From Mesobacillus subterraneus (GTDB taxonomy: Bacteria > Bacillota > Bacilli > Bacillales > Cytobacillaceae): a stretch of 64,000 bases of DNA. The position numbers were made by a program, and so were the translations under genes. Location of the stretch: positions 1 to 64,000 of the forward strand of contig NZ_JAMBOF010000006.1 in the NCBI RefSeq assembly GCF_023715485.1. The letters run 5' to 3'. The notes under the pieces were generated by a model. That model was not told the DNA's origin. It saw nothing but the letters and a program-made list of their open reading frames with translations, and did not search any database. Below, one piece after another: positions 15,614 through 27,848 of this stretch; positions within the stretch are counted from its first letter, which is position 1, and each line of letters opens with the position of its first letter.

Positions 15614-18600
15614 TTATAAATTATCACTCTTCAATACATTAAAATACCTTGCATTTGGATGAGAGAAGACAATCGCAGTTACTGAAGCCTCAGGTTCCAT
15701 CATGCAGCCATCAGTCAAATGGATTCCGATATCTTCCGGCTTTAACAGTTTAAATAGTTTTTTCTGATCCTCTAGATCTGGACATGCAGGATATCCGAAT
15801 GAGAATCGCTGTCCCTGATACTTAGCCGCGAAACGGTCTTTCATGGTCATTTCAGTTGTGTCCGGGAATCCCCATCGGTCGCGCATCTGACGGTGGATTA
15901 ATTCGGCAAATCCCTCAGCAGATTCAAGAGCGAGAGCCTGAAGGGCATGGCTTTCGAGGAATCTTCCTTCGTTTTTCAACTGGTCGGCGGCATGGCGGAT
16001 TCCTGTACCTGCTGTCACCGCGAACATTCCTACGTAATCCATAGCATCCTCAGTGACCGGACGTACATAATCTGAAAGACATAGACCAGGTGAAACCTCC
16101 TGGCGAGGGAAGCTGAACGTCTCTAAGATTCTTTCTTGGTTTTCAGGGTCATAAATGAAAAGCCTATTGCCATCAGATTGGGCAGGGTAGAACTGGTATA
16201 CTGCGGCTGGCTTTATCCATCCGTTAATTTTAGCTTCAGATAAAAGTGATTGAACGACCTCATGGATCTTAACCGCCTTATCATCTTTTTCCATAAGCAA
16301 TTTTTCTACTTTCCCTTTCAGTCCCAAATGATGACCTAATAGCATTTGCTGGTTGATATAAGGCTCAATATGGGAAAGCGAATACGACTTAAGCAGATGT
16401 CTTTTTGTATCCTGGGGCACAAAGACTGGAGCCTTCACAGTTACTTTTGGGCGGTCGAGAACAGCCGTGGCCGATTTTTTATTCCCGGTAAAGTCAGGTT
16501 TGAGCAGGGCTGCTTCCTGCTTTTCCTTTCGTTCGGATAAAAACTTTTCATAACCACCTGGCTCCTGCAGCTGGTTTGCGAGGGAAAGGCCGTTCATGGC
16601 ATCCTTCGCATACAAGACAAGGCCATCGTATTCATTTGCTATCTTCGTATCGGTAAACTTTCTTGATAGAGCGGCACCGCCAACTAAAATGGGTACAGTG
16701 ATTCCAGCCTGCTTCATGTCATGTGCTGTCAAAACCATTTGCTGTGCTGACTTGACGAGAAGACCAGAGAGACCGACGATATCAGGTTTTTCCTTTTTGA
16801 TCGCTTCAATAAGAGTAGGTGGAGTAACCTTTATTCCCAGGTCGACCACCTCAAAACCATTGTTGCTAAGGATGATGTCAACAAGATTCTTTCCGATATC
16901 GTGGACATCACCTTTTACTGTTGCGAGAAGCACCTTGCCCTTAGTGGAGCTGGAATCATTCTTCTCCATATGCGGCTCCAGGAAGGATACCGCCGCTTTC
17001 ATGACTTCTGCGCTCTGAAGGACCTCAGCTACAATCAGCTGGTTATCGTTGAACAGTCTGCCGACTTCCTTCATCCCATCCATAAGCGGTCCGTTTATGA
17101 TCTCAAGAGGGGCAGGGTAAACGGAGAGCGCCTCATCAAGGTCGGGAAGCAGTCCTTCTTTTGTTCCTTCGACTACATAGTAAGCAAGTCTCTCTTCAAG
17201 CGTCATATCCGGGAGTGTGCTTTTTGCTTCCTTCTTTTTCCCTCGGTAAAAGTCAGTGAACTTTGCAAGGGTTTCATCGGTTGTGTTGAATAACAGTTCC
17301 TCAGCCATCTTGACTTCTTCAGGGCTGATTGAAGCAAAGCGCTCAAGTTTCTCCGTGTTAACGATTGCGTAGTCCAGTCCAGCCTGGGTGCAGTGATAGA
17401 GAAAAACAGAGTTCAATACTTCACGGCCAACAGGAGGGAGGCCGAAGGAAACATTGCTCACTCCAAGGATTGTTTGCGTTCCAGGAAAGGTTTCTTTGAT
17501 CATTCTGATCCCATCAACTGTGGCTTTTGCTGAGCCAATATATTGCTCATCGCCTGTGCCGACAGGGAAGACCAGAGGGTCAAAAATCAAGTCCTGTGCC
17601 GGAACTTTATACTTGTTCACGAGTAAATCATAGGCACGGCGCGCGATACCTAGCTTTCTTTCAGCTGTTACACCCATTCCTTCTTCATCAATTGTTCCGA
17701 CAACTACTGAAGCGCCGTATTGGTGAATGAGCCGTGCAACGGACTCAAAGCGTTCCTCACCATCTTCTAAGTTAATCGAATTGATAATCGCTTTACCCTG
17801 TGAGTAGGTCAAGGCTTTTTCGATGACCTTGTCATCGGTTGAATCGATGACAAGCGGAACCTTTACTTTTTTAACGACTTCCTTGACGAATTGCTCCATA
17901 TCCTGAAGCTCGTCTCTGTCGGGATCTGCCAGACAGATGTCAATGACATGGGCACCGTTCTTTACCTGTGCCCTGGCAATTTCCGCAGCCTCTTCGATTT
18001 TTCCTTCCGAAATCAGCCGTTTGAATTTCCTTGATCCGATGACATTGGTCCGCTCGCCGACCATGATTGGCCTTAAGGTTGGGTCATCGTAAATGAACGG
18101 CTCAATGCCAGAGACCATATGGATCCCGTTTTCTATTTTCTGGCGAGGCTCAAGCTCCTGCATTTTCCTTGAAATGGCCATTATATGGGCAGGAGTCGTG
18201 CCGCAGCAGCCCCCAACAATATTCAGCCACCCTTCCTTGGCAAAATCGGACAGCTTCTGTGCCAGTGTGTCGGGTGTTTCATGGTAATGTCCTTCTTCGT
18301 CAGGCAAACCAGCATTCGGATAACAGCTGACTGCAGACGTAGAAAGCGCAGAAAGGGAACGAAGGTGGTCCTGCATGAATTCAGGTCCGGTTGCACAATT
18401 CAATCCAATCGCGATTGGGTTCATATGCTGTACTGATATATAAAAAGCCTCGATGGATTGGCCTGCGAGTGTTGTACCCATTGGTTCGATTGTTGCAGAA
18501 ATCATCAGGGGAAGTTCTTTGCCTCTCTGTTTAAAAGCACGCTGAATCCCGGTATAAGCTGATTTCACATTAAGCAGGTCTTGGCTTGTTTCAAGCAAAA

Positions 18601-19072
18601 GTAAATCCACACCGCCGTCAATCAGACCAAGCACCTGTTCTTCATATGCTGCAGACATTTCTTCAAAACTCGATCCGCCGGTAACACTCAGTGTTTTCGT
18701 CGTCGGCCCCATTGAACCTGCAACAAAACGCGGCCAGGATGGGGATGAGACAGTGTCAGCTGCTTTCCTGGCGAGTATCGCGGCAGCTTTGTTGATTTCA
18801 TATGCTTTGTCACCTAAATCATAGTCATCAAGCACAAGGCTGGTAGCACCAAATGTATTGGTCTCCACAATATCGGCTCCAGAATCGAAATATTCACGAT
18901 GGATTCTCTCGATGACTTCAGGGGCGGTAAGGTTAAGGTTTTCGTTACAGCCATCATATTCCTCGCCGCCAAAGTCTTCAGCGGTGAGATTGGCCTGCTG
19001 GAGCATTGTGCCCATTGCGCCGTCCATAATCAGGATTTTTTTCTTCATCTGTTCAGTTAACGTAGTTGACAT
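15614..19072 (-). CDS. metH: cobalamin-dependent methionine synthase
   Basis: This 1152-aa enzyme transfers the methyl group of 5-methyl-THF to homocysteine via cobalamin. It has the full four-module architecture. The homocysteine domain covers about 1-320, with zinc ligands including Cys289-Cys290 in [10 protein letters not shown]. The folate domain is at about 340-600. The cap and B12 domain (about 630-880) has DVHDIGKN with lower cobalt ligand His724. The SAM-dependent activation domain covers about 900-1150. The ATG at 19072 has AAGGAGG upstream and overlaps the previous gene by 20 nt. It is last in the S-box operon. Confidence 0.95.
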   Translation of the reverse strand: MSTTLTEQMKKKILIMDGAMGTMLQQANLTAEDFGGEEYDGCNENLNLTAPEVIERIHREYFDSGADIVETNTFGATSLVLDDYDLGDKAYEINKAAAILARKAADTVSSPSWPRFVAGSMGPTTKTLSVTGGSSFEEMSAAYEEQVLGLIDGGVDLLLLETSQDLLNVKSAYTGIQRAFKQRGKELPLMISATIEPMGTTLAGQSIEAFYISVQHMNPIAIGLNCATGPEFMQDHLRSLSALSTSAVSCYPNAGLPDEEGHYHETPDTLAQKLSDFAKEGWLNIVGGCCGTTPAHIMAISRKMQELEPRQKIENGIHMVSGIEPFIYDDPTLRPIMVGERTNVIGSRKFKRLISEGKIEEAAEIARAQVKNGAHVIDICLADPDRDELQDMEQFVKEVVKKVKVPLVIDSTDDKVIEKALTYSQGKAIINSINLEDGEERFESVARLIHQYGASVVVGTIDEEGMGVTAERKLGIARRAYDLLVNKYKVPAQDLIFDPLVFPVGTGDEQYIGSAKATVDGIRMIKETFPGTQTILGVSNVSFGLPPVGREVLNSVFLYHCTQAGLDYAIVNTEKLERFASISPEEVKMAEELLFNTTDETLAKFTDFYRGKKKEAKSTLPDMTLEERLAYYVVEGTKEGLLPDLDEALSVYPAPLEIINGPLMDGMKEVGRLFNDNQLIVAEVLQSAEVMKAAVSFLEPHMEKNDSSSTKGKVLLATVKGDVHDIGKNLVDIILSNNGFEVVDLGIKVTPPTLIEAIKKEKPDIVGLSGLLVKSAQQMVLTAHDMKQAGITVPILVGGAALSRKFTDTKIANEYDGLVLYAKDAMNGLSLANQLQEPGGYEKFLSERKEKQEAALLKPDFTGNKKSATAVLDRPKVTVKAPVFVPQDTKRHLLKSYSLSHIEPYINQQMLLGHHLGLKGKVEKLLMEKDDKAVKIHEVVQSLLSEAKINGWIKPAAVYQFYPAQSDGNRLFIYDPENQERILETFSFPRQEVSPGLCLSDYVRPVTEDAMDYVGMFAVTAGTGIRHAADQLKNEGRFLESHALQALALESAEGFAELIHRQMRDRWGFPDTTEMTMKDRFAAKYQGQRFSFGYPACPDLEDQKKLFKLLKPEDIGIHLTDGCMMEPEASVTAIVFSHPNARYFNVLKSDNL

Positions 19073-20915
19073 TCTGATTCCTCCTTGATAGAAGGCTGCT
19101 GTATTCATTTGCGTATCGTGATAACTCAACACTCATTTCGTAGTTCATAAAAGGGGTGATCAAATAGATTCCGTTAAAAAGTTCTGCTGCAGCCTCAATC
19201 AGACCTTTTGTAATCGCAATGCCTTCCTTTTTGGACTGGAGCGGCTCATTATTGAATTTCCCCATAATGTCCAAAATCTCCTGTGAAATCTTAATTCCCG
19301 GAACTTCATTGTGCAGGAATTCTGCATTCCTGCTGCTTGTCAGCGGCATAAGCCCGATATAGACAGGAGTATCTAGATGTTTTGTCGCTTCATGAACTTC
19401 CAAAAGCAATTTTTCTGAATAAACGGGCTGAGTGATGAAGTAATCTGCGCCACATTTGATTTTTTTTTCCATTCGCAATACAGCCTTCTCCAATGACCTT
19501 ACATTTGGGTTAAAAGCCGCACCGACCGAAAACGCTCCTTTTTGGCCTAAATCCTTGCCGGAGTACGAGAGCCCGGAATTAAACTGCTTGATCATCTCAA
19601 TCAGTTCGAATGACGATAAGTCAAAAACTGATGAAGCACCTGGAAAATCACCAACTCGGGCAGGATCGCCTGTAACGGCAAGGACATCATGTAAACCAAG
19701 GGTATGCAATCCCATCAAATGTGACTGGAGTCCTATAATGTTCCGGTCACGGCAGGTTAAATGGACAAGAGGTCGCATACCGATTTTTTCCTTCACCAGG
19801 TTACCAATCGCAGCATTTGAAATCCTTGGGGATGCAAGAGAATTGTCTGCCAGCGTCAAGGCATCAATTCCTGTTTCTTTTAAAGCCCTGGCACCTTCAA
19901 AAAAACGGGTGGTATCAAGTTTTCGTGGCGAATCGAGTTCGACAATGACAGATGGCCGTTCTTTAACTACTTCATGGAGAGGAGCAACTGTTCTTCTTAC
20001 ATCGCCAGGATTTACTAGAATCTTTACTTTTTTCGGAGTAACCGTTTTTTCCTTGACTGGCTGAAGGCCCTTTAATTCATCGGCAATGGCTTGAATATGT
20101 TCAGGTGTTGTTCCGCAGCATCCCCCGATGAGACGTACTCCTTGATTGCGGAAACTGTGGGCTGACTTACGAAAGTATTCAGGATTGCCCTCATAATGGA
20201 ACCGGCCATCCGTATAGGCTGGCAGACCGGCATTCGGATAAGCCGAAAGGTATGCATTTTTTGGAAGTTCAACCTGCTCCAGACTTGCAATCATATGGTG
20301 GGGGCCAAGCCGGCAGTTGAGTCCCACGATATCTGCACCTAAATCCTCCAGTGTATTGAAAACTTCCTGAAGAGGGGTCTGATCCTGCATGATGCCGATT
20401 TCCTGGAGAGAAACCTGTGCAATGATCGGCAGGCTGGTCTCCTTGCGGGCAATCGTTAACACGGTTTCAATCTCTTCCGTATCATAGAAGGTTTCAAGGA
20501 GGATCCCGTCAACACCTTCGAGAAGCAGGCAGTAAAGCTGCTCCCGGAAGCTCCTTTTGATCTCCTCAATTGGAATTGCGGATGGCCTGATCCCACGATT
20601 ACCGCCAATAGTACCAAGGACATGAGCTTCTTTCCCAGCAGCCTGGCGGGCCAGTCTGACTGCTGCGCTATTAATCTCCTTGACTTGGTCCTCAAGACCA
20701 TATCTTTCTAGCTTTATATAATTGGCGGCGTAAGTATTTGTCTGTATGAGGTCTGCCCCTGCATTCATATAGGCCTTATGGATCCGGACGATATCATCCG
20801 GCTGGGAAACATTCAGTTCTTCAAAGCATGTTCCTGAACCATAAGAATAGAGGAGGGTACCTATCGCTCCATCTGCTATTAAAATTTCATTCTCCAATCG
20901 TTTAAGAAAGCTCAT
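19053..20915 (-). CDS. yitJ: bifunctional homocysteine S-methyltransferase / methylene-THF reductase
   Basis: This 620-aa two-domain protein matches B. subtilis YitJ. Residues 1-300 form a homocysteine methyltransferase barrel with the zinc motif [10 protein letters not shown]. Residues 320-610 form a MetF-like 5,10-methylene-THF reductase ([49 protein letters not shown]). It supplies 5-methyl-THF to MetH, encoded directly downstream. Its start overlaps the metC stop as ATGA, which suggests translational coupling, and AGGAGG lies 7 nt upstream. Confidence 0.93.
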   Translation of the reverse strand: MSFLKRLENEILIADGAIGTLLYSYGSGTCFEELNVSQPDDIVRIHKAYMNAGADLIQTNTYAANYIKLERYGLEDQVKEINSAAVRLARQAAGKEAHVLGTIGGNRGIRPSAIPIEEIKRSFREQLYCLLLEGVDGILLETFYDTEEIETVLTIARKETSLPIIAQVSLQEIGIMQDQTPLQEVFNTLEDLGADIVGLNCRLGPHHMIASLEQVELPKNAYLSAYPNAGLPAYTDGRFHYEGNPEYFRKSAHSFRNQGVRLIGGCCGTTPEHIQAIADELKGLQPVKEKTVTPKKVKILVNPGDVRRTVAPLHEVVKERPSVIVELDSPRKLDTTRFFEGARALKETGIDALTLADNSLASPRISNAAIGNLVKEKIGMRPLVHLTCRDRNIIGLQSHLMGLHTLGLHDVLAVTGDPARVGDFPGASSVFDLSSFELIEMIKQFNSGLSYSGKDLGQKGAFSVGAAFNPNVRSLEKAVLRMEKKIKCGADYFITQPVYSEKLLLEVHEATKHLDTPVYIGLMPLTSSRNAEFLHNEVPGIKISQEILDIMGKFNNEPLQSKKEGIAITKGLIEAAAELFNGIYLITPFMNYEMSVELSRYANEYSSLLSRRNQNVNYVN

Positions 20916-22093
20916 CGGACACCCTCCTTGTATTCGGAATTTTTTACAGCAAATAATGCCTGTTCGAAATCGCTAATCAGGTCATCTGCATTTTCAATTC
21001 CTGCAGATAATCGCAGCAGGCCTTCGCTGATTCCGCGCTTTTGACGTTCTGCTGCGGGCATTGCAGCGTGTGACATTTTTGCCGGATAGGAGAGAATAGA
21101 CTCTACTGCACCCAGGCTGACCGCAAAAACGGGCAGCTCAACATTAGCTATGAATCTCGGCAATATCTCTGTACTTTTTAGCTCAAAAGAAAGCACAGCA
21201 CCAGGTCCTGACGCCTGTCTGTTCTGGAGAGCATGCTGGGGATGCTCCTTCAGGCCGGGGTAGTACACTTCTTTTATAAGAGGCTGATTCTTCAAGAATA
21301 GGGCAATCTTAACCGCATTCTCCTGTGACTGCTTCATTCTTACTGACAAGGTTTTGATTCCTCTCATGACTAACCATGCATCCTGAACTCCTAGGACTGC
21401 CCCAAAAGAATTTTGCAGGGAATACAGCCGGTCTGCCAGTTCGGAATTCTTTACTACTGCAAGACCAGCTACTGTATCGCTGTGTCCGGACAAAAACTTT
21501 GTCGCGCTATGTAGTACAAGGTCTGCACCGAGATTAAGCGGTTTCTGCAAATATGGAGTCATAAAGGTGTTGTCAACGAACGTATAAGCACCATGTTTTT
21601 TTGCTAGATTGCTAATGGCTTGAATATCTGTAACCTTCAGCAACGGATTTGAAGGTGTTTCTACATATAATAGAGCGGTGTTAGGCTTGATCGCTTGTTC
21701 CACAGCAACAAGATCGGTCATATCAACAAAAGTGTGATCGATCCCGAATCTGCTCAGTACCTGAGTAACCATCCGGAAGGTACCGCCATAAACATCCTCA
21801 GTAATGACTACATGGTCACCCTGGGAAAGGAGCAAAAAGGCCGTCGAAATGGCTGCCATTCCGGAGGAGAAGGCAAACCCTCGGGTACCGCCTTCGAGTT
21901 CGGCAATGATCTCTTCAAGGGCTTCTCGTGTAGGATTAAGACTGCGGCTGTAATCATATTTCCCGGAAGTGTCTGCAGACGGCTGGTGGAAAGTTGAGGC
22001 ATGCTGGATGGGCACGCTGACTCCTCCTGTAACCGGGTCTACTTTATGCTTATTATGGAGCAATTTGGTTTCAAAGCTGTAACAGTCACTCAT
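20912..22093 (-). CDS. metC: cystathionine beta-lyase
   Basis: This 393-aa PLP enzyme of the Cys/Met transsulfuration family cleaves cystathionine to homocysteine, ammonia and pyruvate. Visible signatures are [24 protein letters not shown], the YGGTFRM block and the PLP-lysine block [17 protein letters not shown]. It follows metI with an ATGA overlap, as in the B. subtilis metIC operon. The paralogue next door (22090-23202) is the gamma-synthase, and the assignment between them rests on gene order and on the [13 protein letters not shown] type of C-terminus. Confidence 0.88.
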   Translation of the reverse strand: MSDCYSFETKLLHNKHKVDPVTGGVSVPIQHASTFHQPSADTSGKYDYSRSLNPTREALEEIIAELEGGTRGFAFSSGMAAISTAFLLLSQGDHVVITEDVYGGTFRMVTQVLSRFGIDHTFVDMTDLVAVEQAIKPNTALLYVETPSNPLLKVTDIQAISNLAKKHGAYTFVDNTFMTPYLQKPLNLGADLVLHSATKFLSGHSDTVAGLAVVKNSELADRLYSLQNSFGAVLGVQDAWLVMRGIKTLSVRMKQSQENAVKIALFLKNQPLIKEVYYPGLKEHPQHALQNRQASGPGAVLSFELKSTEILPRFIANVELPVFAVSLGAVESILSYPAKMSHAAMPAAERQKRGISEGLLRLSAGIENADDLISDFEQALFAVKNSEYKEGVR

Positions 22094-23202
22094 ACTTCAG
22101 CCTCCTGTAAAGCTTTTTTAAAAGCATTGTCCAAATCTGCAATTAAATCCTCCGCATCTTCAATCCCTACTGAGAATCGCAGCAATCGATCGCAAACACC
22201 GGTTTGCTCTCTTATTTCAGCAGGAATGTCTGCGTGCGTCTGGGTAGCAGGGTAGGTAATAAAGCTTTCCACACCGCCAAGGCTTTCAGCAAAAGTGATG
22301 GTCGAAAGACTTTGCAAAAAAGGGTTGACCATGGAAGCTGATTTAATCCTGAACGAAATCATTCCACCTCTGCCAGGGTAGAGCACATCTGTTACTGCAT
22401 CATGCTCCTTCAGGTAATCAACCAGCAAACTGGCATTTCGTTCATGGCGCTCCATCCTTAATGACAGAGTCTTCATACCGCGAATTAAAAGCCAGGAATC
22501 AAACGGACTGAGAACAGCCCCGCCTCCATTATGGTGGAGGAAAAGCGACTCGCTCAATTCCTTACCTTTGGCGACGACCAGCCCTGCAAGGACATCATTA
22601 TGGCCACCAAGGTACTTTGTGGCACTATGAATGACGATATCTGCTCCCAAGGTTAATGGTTTTTGCAGAAGGGGAGTATAAAACGTATTATCGACGATCA
22701 GTAAAAGACCGTTTGCTTTAGCGATTTTTGCAATCGCCGCGATGTCTGCCTGTTCCATCAGGGGATTTGTCGGTGTTTCCACGAAAATAGCCTTCGTTTT
22801 AGTTGATATGGCAGCAGCAACTTCCTCCAGATCAGCCATATCTGCATATGTACTAATTAACCCCCATTTTTTAAAGCCTTGCTCAAGGAGACGGTAAGTG
22901 CCGCCATATAAATCCTTGGAAACAATCCATTCATCTCCTTGCTGAAATAAGGAAAGAATTGTCCAGATGGCAGCCATTCCCGAACTGCAGGCAAATCCAC
23001 GGTCGCCATCTTCTAGGTCGGCTATAGCCTTTTCGAGAATTTCGCGTGTGGGATTTCCAGTCCGCACATAATCATAACCGCTTGACTGGCCAATACCTTC
23101 ATGACGATAAGCTGTAGTCAAGTAAATAGGGGGATTCACTGCACCGGTGGCAGTTTCACTTCTGTTCCCGAGCTGTGCAAGTATAGTATCGATCTTTGCC
23201 AA
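22090..23202 (-). CDS. metI: cystathionine gamma-synthase / O-acetylhomoserine thiolyase
   Basis: This 370-aa PLP enzyme is the first gene of the operon. It joins an activated homoserine to cysteine (or sulfide). Blocks closely match B. subtilis MetI: PIYLTTAYRHEGIG, YDYVRTGNPTRE, IHSATKYLGGHNDVLAGL and FAESLGGVESFITYPATQTH. The frame opens with a GTG at 23211, but that GTG touches the AGGAG sequence. The TTG at 23202 has 8 nt spacing and gives an N-terminus aligned with MetI. Confidence 0.9.
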   Translation of the reverse strand: MAKIDTILAQLGNRSETATGAVNPPIYLTTAYRHEGIGQSSGYDYVRTGNPTREILEKAIADLEDGDRGFACSSGMAAIWTILSLFQQGDEWIVSKDLYGGTYRLLEQGFKKWGLISTYADMADLEEVAAAISTKTKAIFVETPTNPLMEQADIAAIAKIAKANGLLLIVDNTFYTPLLQKPLTLGADIVIHSATKYLGGHNDVLAGLVVAKGKELSESLFLHHNGGGAVLSPFDSWLLIRGMKTLSLRMERHERNASLLVDYLKEHDAVTDVLYPGRGGMISFRIKSASMVNPFLQSLSTITFAESLGGVESFITYPATQTHADIPAEIREQTGVCDRLLRFSVGIEDAEDLIADLDNAFKKALQEAEV

Positions 23203-23287
23203 TGAACTCACTCCTGATGGTTTAATAGTATTTTAAAAACAAGGCTGTGTCGGAGGTCATTGTTGATTTGATTTTTTAGCACCTGTT

Positions 23288-23325
23288 GACCGGAGCGGTA
23301 ATCAACTGCCCAATTTAACAGAGTT
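23288..23325 (-). repeat. solo end of the inverted-repeat element
   Basis: On the minus strand this reads ACTCTGTTAAA, a spacer, then GTTGATTACCGCTCCGG. It matches the end of the 184-bp element at 23615-23798 (CTCTGTTAAA, GTTGATTTTCGTTCC). Only one end is present. It lies in the metI leader between the riboswitch terminator and the start codon. Confidence 0.6.
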
Positions 23326-23330
23326 TAAAA

Positions 23331-23364
23331 AAACAAAAAAAGCCTTCTTAAGAAGAAGACTTTT
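23331..23364 (-). terminator. S-box riboswitch terminator
   Basis: On the minus strand AAAAGTCTTCTT and AAGAAGGCTTTT form a 12-bp stem (one G-U pair) followed by a long T run. It lies directly after the SAM-I aptamer and is the expression platform. Confidence 0.88.
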
Positions 23365-23375
23365 AACATGCGAGC

Positions 23376-23495
23376 CATTCTCCTCATCTGCCAAGTTTAA
23401 AAAAACTTGCTGGAATTAGCACCTTTTCAACTATGAGTTGATGGTTGCTGAAGCTTCATAGGGCCAGGACCCTCTGCTTCTCTGGATAAGAAATG
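23376..23495 (-). promoter_or_regulatory. SAM-I (S-box) riboswitch aptamer
   Basis: The minus strand carries the S-box core in order: CTTATCCAGAGAAGCAGAGG, CTGGCCCTATGAAGC, CAGCAACC, GGTGCTAATTCC and GGCAGATGAGGAGA. The P1 helix pairs CATTTCTTATC with GATGAGGAGAATG. High S-adenosylmethionine favours the downstream terminator and switches off metI-metC-yitJ-metH. Confidence 0.96.
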
Positions 23496-23518
23496 ATTAA
23501 ATTATTAAATTTCTCTAA

Positions 23519-23547
23519 ATATTACGACTTAAAAAGGTGATTGTCAA
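23519..23547 (-). promoter_or_regulatory. sigma-A promoter of the methionine operon
   Basis: On the minus strand TTGACA, 17 nt, TAATAT. It sits about 25 nt upstream of the S-box aptamer. Confidence 0.85.
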
Positions 23548-23614
23548 TAGTTTTTTAAAGCGGTAAAGTTCTAAACCGCCGAAAATGTTAAGTTCTTCAT
23601 CAGTTTATAAAATA

Positions 23615-23798
23615 GGCTCTGTTAAAGCTGTATGTTGATTTTAAACCCTATTGATTGTAGTGGACGGCGCGTAGACTCCTGCGGGCGCAGCTGGTCAGGT
23701 GAGACCCCGCAGGAGCGAAGCGACGAGGAGGCTCAGCGCCAGCCCCGCGGAAAGCGAAGCGCCTGGAACGAAAATCAACGGCCGTGTTTAACAGAGCC
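23615..23798. mobile_element. 184-bp inverted-repeat, MITE-like element
   Basis: The ends are 28-bp imperfect inverted repeats: GGCTCTGTTAAA, 7 nt, GTTGATTTT on the left and its complement on the right. The GC-rich core has the Bacillus dispersed-repeat text (ACTCCTGCGGG, GTGAGACCCCGCAGGAGCG, CCCGCGGAAAGCGAAGCGCC). There is no coding frame, so it would need a transposase in trans. It lies between the metI promoter and the protease terminator. Confidence 0.75.
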
Positions 23799-23815
23799 AT
23801 AAATAAAAAAATAAA

Positions 23816-23847
23816 GGCTGACTCGAATCATTCTTTTCGAGTCAGCC
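23816..23847 (-). terminator. terminator of the neutral protease gene
   Basis: On the minus strand GGCTGACTCGAA and TTCGAGTCAGCC form a 12-bp stem followed by TTTATTTTTTT. Confidence 0.9.
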
Positions 23848-23865
23848 TATTAATCTTATTCTCTA

Positions 23866-25518
<1,653 letters not shown>

Positions 25519-25700
25519 TTAATTCTAGCTAATAAATATTAGTAGATTATCATATTTATACTTTAATATTCTGAAGATTGCAACAAAGAAGTCTAATATT
25601 GTCGAATTTATTAGTTGGGAAACTTTTTGACTTGTTAATTACTAGAAAAACTATTTTTGAGAAGAGAGGAATTTTAAAAAGAAAATGTAGTCAGAATTAA

Positions 25701-25730
25701 TTGACTAATCAGTTAATATATTTTTATTAT
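25701..25730 (+). promoter_or_regulatory. probable sigma-A promoter of cstA
   Basis: TTGACT, 18 nt, TATTAT, about 40 nt upstream of the cstA start. Confidence 0.5.
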
Positions 25731-25772
25731 TAAGTTGTAACACCAGCTCACAAAAAAGGAGGTAATAAGGAA

Positions 25773-27515
25773 ATGAATTCTCTTTGGTTAGCCGTAATTG
25801 GAATGATTGTTTTTGCCACTGGCTACCGCTTCTACTCAAAGTGGGTAGCAGAGAAGATTTACCGTCTCGACCCAAATTATGTAACACCAGCGAATCAGTA
25901 TTCGGATGGAGTGGATTTTGTCCCGACGAAAAAAACGATTTTATGGGGGCATCATTTTACATCTGTTGCGGGGGCAGCACCGATTGTCGGACCGGCAATA
26001 GCCGTTTATTGGGGATGGCTTCCCGCTTTTCTATGGGTAATTTTAGGGACTGTATTCGCTGCAGGGGTACACGACTTTGGGACACTAGTCCTGTCAGTCC
26101 GCAATAAAGGTCAGTCCGTAGGTACGATTACAAACAAGCTGATCGGCAAGCGTGCCAAAATGATGTTCTTATTCATTATTTTAATTCTTGTGTTAATGGT
26201 TAACGCCGTTTTTGCATGGGTCATCGCAAACCTGTTCGTAAAATTCCCGGCGAGCGTGCTTTCTGTTTTCATCCAGATTCCGCTTGCAGTTTGGATTGGA
26301 TATGCCGTCTATAAACGGAAGAAAGGAATGCTCGTTCCTTCATTGATTGCTCTGGCAGTTATGTATGGTACTGCAGTGCTTTCCAGCCGTATACCTGCTC
26401 TGCAAATCGATCTTGTTAAGTATTTTGGCGGGGCGGAGAATACTGTTTTATTTGGGCTCAACGGTGTTTCAATGGCATTCTTTATCTGGATCATTATCCT
26501 TATGGCATACTGCTACATTGCATCTACACTTCCTGTTTGGAAGCTTTTGCAGCCACGCGATTACATCAATTCACATCAATTAGTTGTAGGATTGGCAATC
26601 TTATATTTAGGGCTAATTTTCCTGCAGCCAAAGGTCACTGCACCCGCAATGAATGCAGCTGCAACAGATGTATCTTGGTTTCCGCTTCTGTTCATCACGA
26701 TTGCCTGCGGGGCGATCTCAGGTTTCCATGGACTTGTATCATCCGGGACTTCCTCAAAACAGCTTGAAAAAGAAACAGATGCAAGGTTTGTTGGATACCT
26801 AGGCGCTGTTGGAGAAGGTATTCTTGCCCTTATTGCGATCATTGCTGTTGTAACGGTGTTTGCTACGAAGGCTGATTTTACTGCTGCGTATGGAAGCTTC
26901 GCTGCGGCGAGTGCAGGCGGCCTTGGAAACTTTATCAATGGTGCGGCACAGCTTGCAACAGGAATTTGGATTCCAGCAGATATAGCCAGAACGATTGTTT
27001 CGGTTATTGTTGTCAGCTTTGCAGCAACGACATTAGATACTTCAGTAAGGTTGATGCGTTATATCATTGCTGAAATTGGAAGCGAATACAATGTCCCGGC
27101 TTTGACGAAAACGCACGTTGCCACAACGGTTGCTGTCGTATCCAGTGCTGCACTGGTTCTTTTGCCAAAAGGTCCTAACGGTTTTGGATCTGGCGGATAT
27201 TTACTATGGCCGTTATTCGGAACCAGCAATCAGCTTTTAGCTGGGGTGAGTCTGTTGCTGATCTCAATATGGCTCAAGCGTCAGGGCAGGAATTATCTAG
27301 TGACCTTCATCCCGATGGTGTTTGTGTTCTTCATGACCCTTTGGGCAATGATTCAACAGGTAGTATTCCAATGGTCGGGGTACGGTGCTGGAGAATTGAA
27401 TCTGCTGCTCTTCGTTATCGGAGGCTTGATCCTCATCTTCGTATTCTGGATCATCCTTGAAGCTATTACCGCATTCAGCAGGAAAAACACGCCTCCATTA
27501 AGCAGGGAAATGTAA
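25773..27515 (+). CDS. cstA: carbon starvation protein CstA-like transporter
   Basis: This 580-aa integral membrane protein has about 14-16 helices. It matches the CstA family of peptide and pyruvate importers: GVDFVPTKKTILWGHHFTSVAGAAPIVGPAIA at residues 46-78 (read in parts), HDFGTLVLSVRNKGQSVG, and GFHGLVSSGTSSKQ near 325. It is first of three tightly spaced genes, followed by a small Cys-Cys-tail protein and an ArsA/GET3-type ATPase. A GNRA-loop hairpin sits in the 58-nt gap after it. Confidence 0.92.
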   Translation: MNSLWLAVIGMIVFATGYRFYSKWVAEKIYRLDPNYVTPANQYSDGVDFVPTKKTILWGHHFTSVAGAAPIVGPAIAVYWGWLPAFLWVILGTVFAAGVHDFGTLVLSVRNKGQSVGTITNKLIGKRAKMMFLFIILILVLMVNAVFAWVIANLFVKFPASVLSVFIQIPLAVWIGYAVYKRKKGMLVPSLIALAVMYGTAVLSSRIPALQIDLVKYFGGAENTVLFGLNGVSMAFFIWIIILMAYCYIASTLPVWKLLQPRDYINSHQLVVGLAILYLGLIFLQPKVTAPAMNAAATDVSWFPLLFITIACGAISGFHGLVSSGTSSKQLEKETDARFVGYLGAVGEGILALIAIIAVVTVFATKADFTAAYGSFAAASAGGLGNFINGAAQLATGIWIPADIARTIVSVIVVSFAATTLDTSVRLMRYIIAEIGSEYNVPALTKTHVATTVAVVSSAALVLLPKGPNGFGSGGYLLWPLFGTSNQLLAGVSLLLISIWLKRQGRNYLVTFIPMVFVFFMTLWAMIQQVVFQWSGYGAGELNLLLFVIGGLILIFVFWIILEAITAFSRKNTPPLSREM

Positions 27516-27522
27516 CAAAGTT

Positions 27523-27544
27523 AGAGGCCGGGCAACCGGTCTCT
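27523..27544 (+). terminator. hairpin between cstA and the CC-tail gene
   Basis: AGAGGCCGG and CCGGTCTCT form a 9-bp stem (one G-U) capped by a GCAA tetraloop, followed by the T-rich ATTCTCATTTTT. It may attenuate read-through or protect the cstA mRNA end. Confidence 0.5.
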
Positions 27545-27573
27545 ATTCTCATTTTTACTAAGGAGAATGCATT

Positions 27574-27837
27574 ATGGGCTTTTTTGAACAATTTAAACGC
27601 GCAATCGCAGTTTATGATGAAATCCTCAAACAACCTCACAGGTCCGAGCTGGCCAGAGAACTGAGGGACGAGGAAGATCTGTTTATGCTGTTGTGTTTTT
27701 CGGAAATGCTCGGGCTGCCGAATCCAGCTTTCTATTATACGCTGGAGCTTTATCCAGTGATCATTGAACGATTCCACGAGTGGCATCTTCGTGCAGGCAT
27801 CGAAAAATCGCCGCTTGATGGAATACGCTGCTGTTAG
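27574..27837 (+). CDS. small protein with C-terminal Cys-Cys (cory-CC-star type)
   Basis: This 87-aa, soluble, helical, acidic protein ends in GIRCC immediately before the stop codon. Conserved-looking blocks are LRDEEDLFMLLCFSEMLGLPNP (residues 30-51, read in parts), YYTLELYPVIIE, FHEWHLR and KSPLDGIRCC. I recall the name cory-CC-star for such small proteins in Bacillaceae, but no function is established. A terminal Cys pair suggests metal or thiol chemistry. AAGGAG lies 8 nt before the ATG. It sits between cstA and the ArsA-like ATPase gene (11-nt gap). Confidence 0.75.
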   Translation: MGFFEQFKRAIAVYDEILKQPHRSELARELRDEEDLFMLLCFSEMLGLPNPAFYYTLELYPVIIERFHEWHLRAGIEKSPLDGIRCC

Positions 27838-27848
27838 GAGGTGCAGAA

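Noticed and set aside
19456-20064. Long plus-strand frame of 202 codons
   Set aside because: It lies fully inside yitJ on the other strand and has no ribosome-binding site or recognisable protein.
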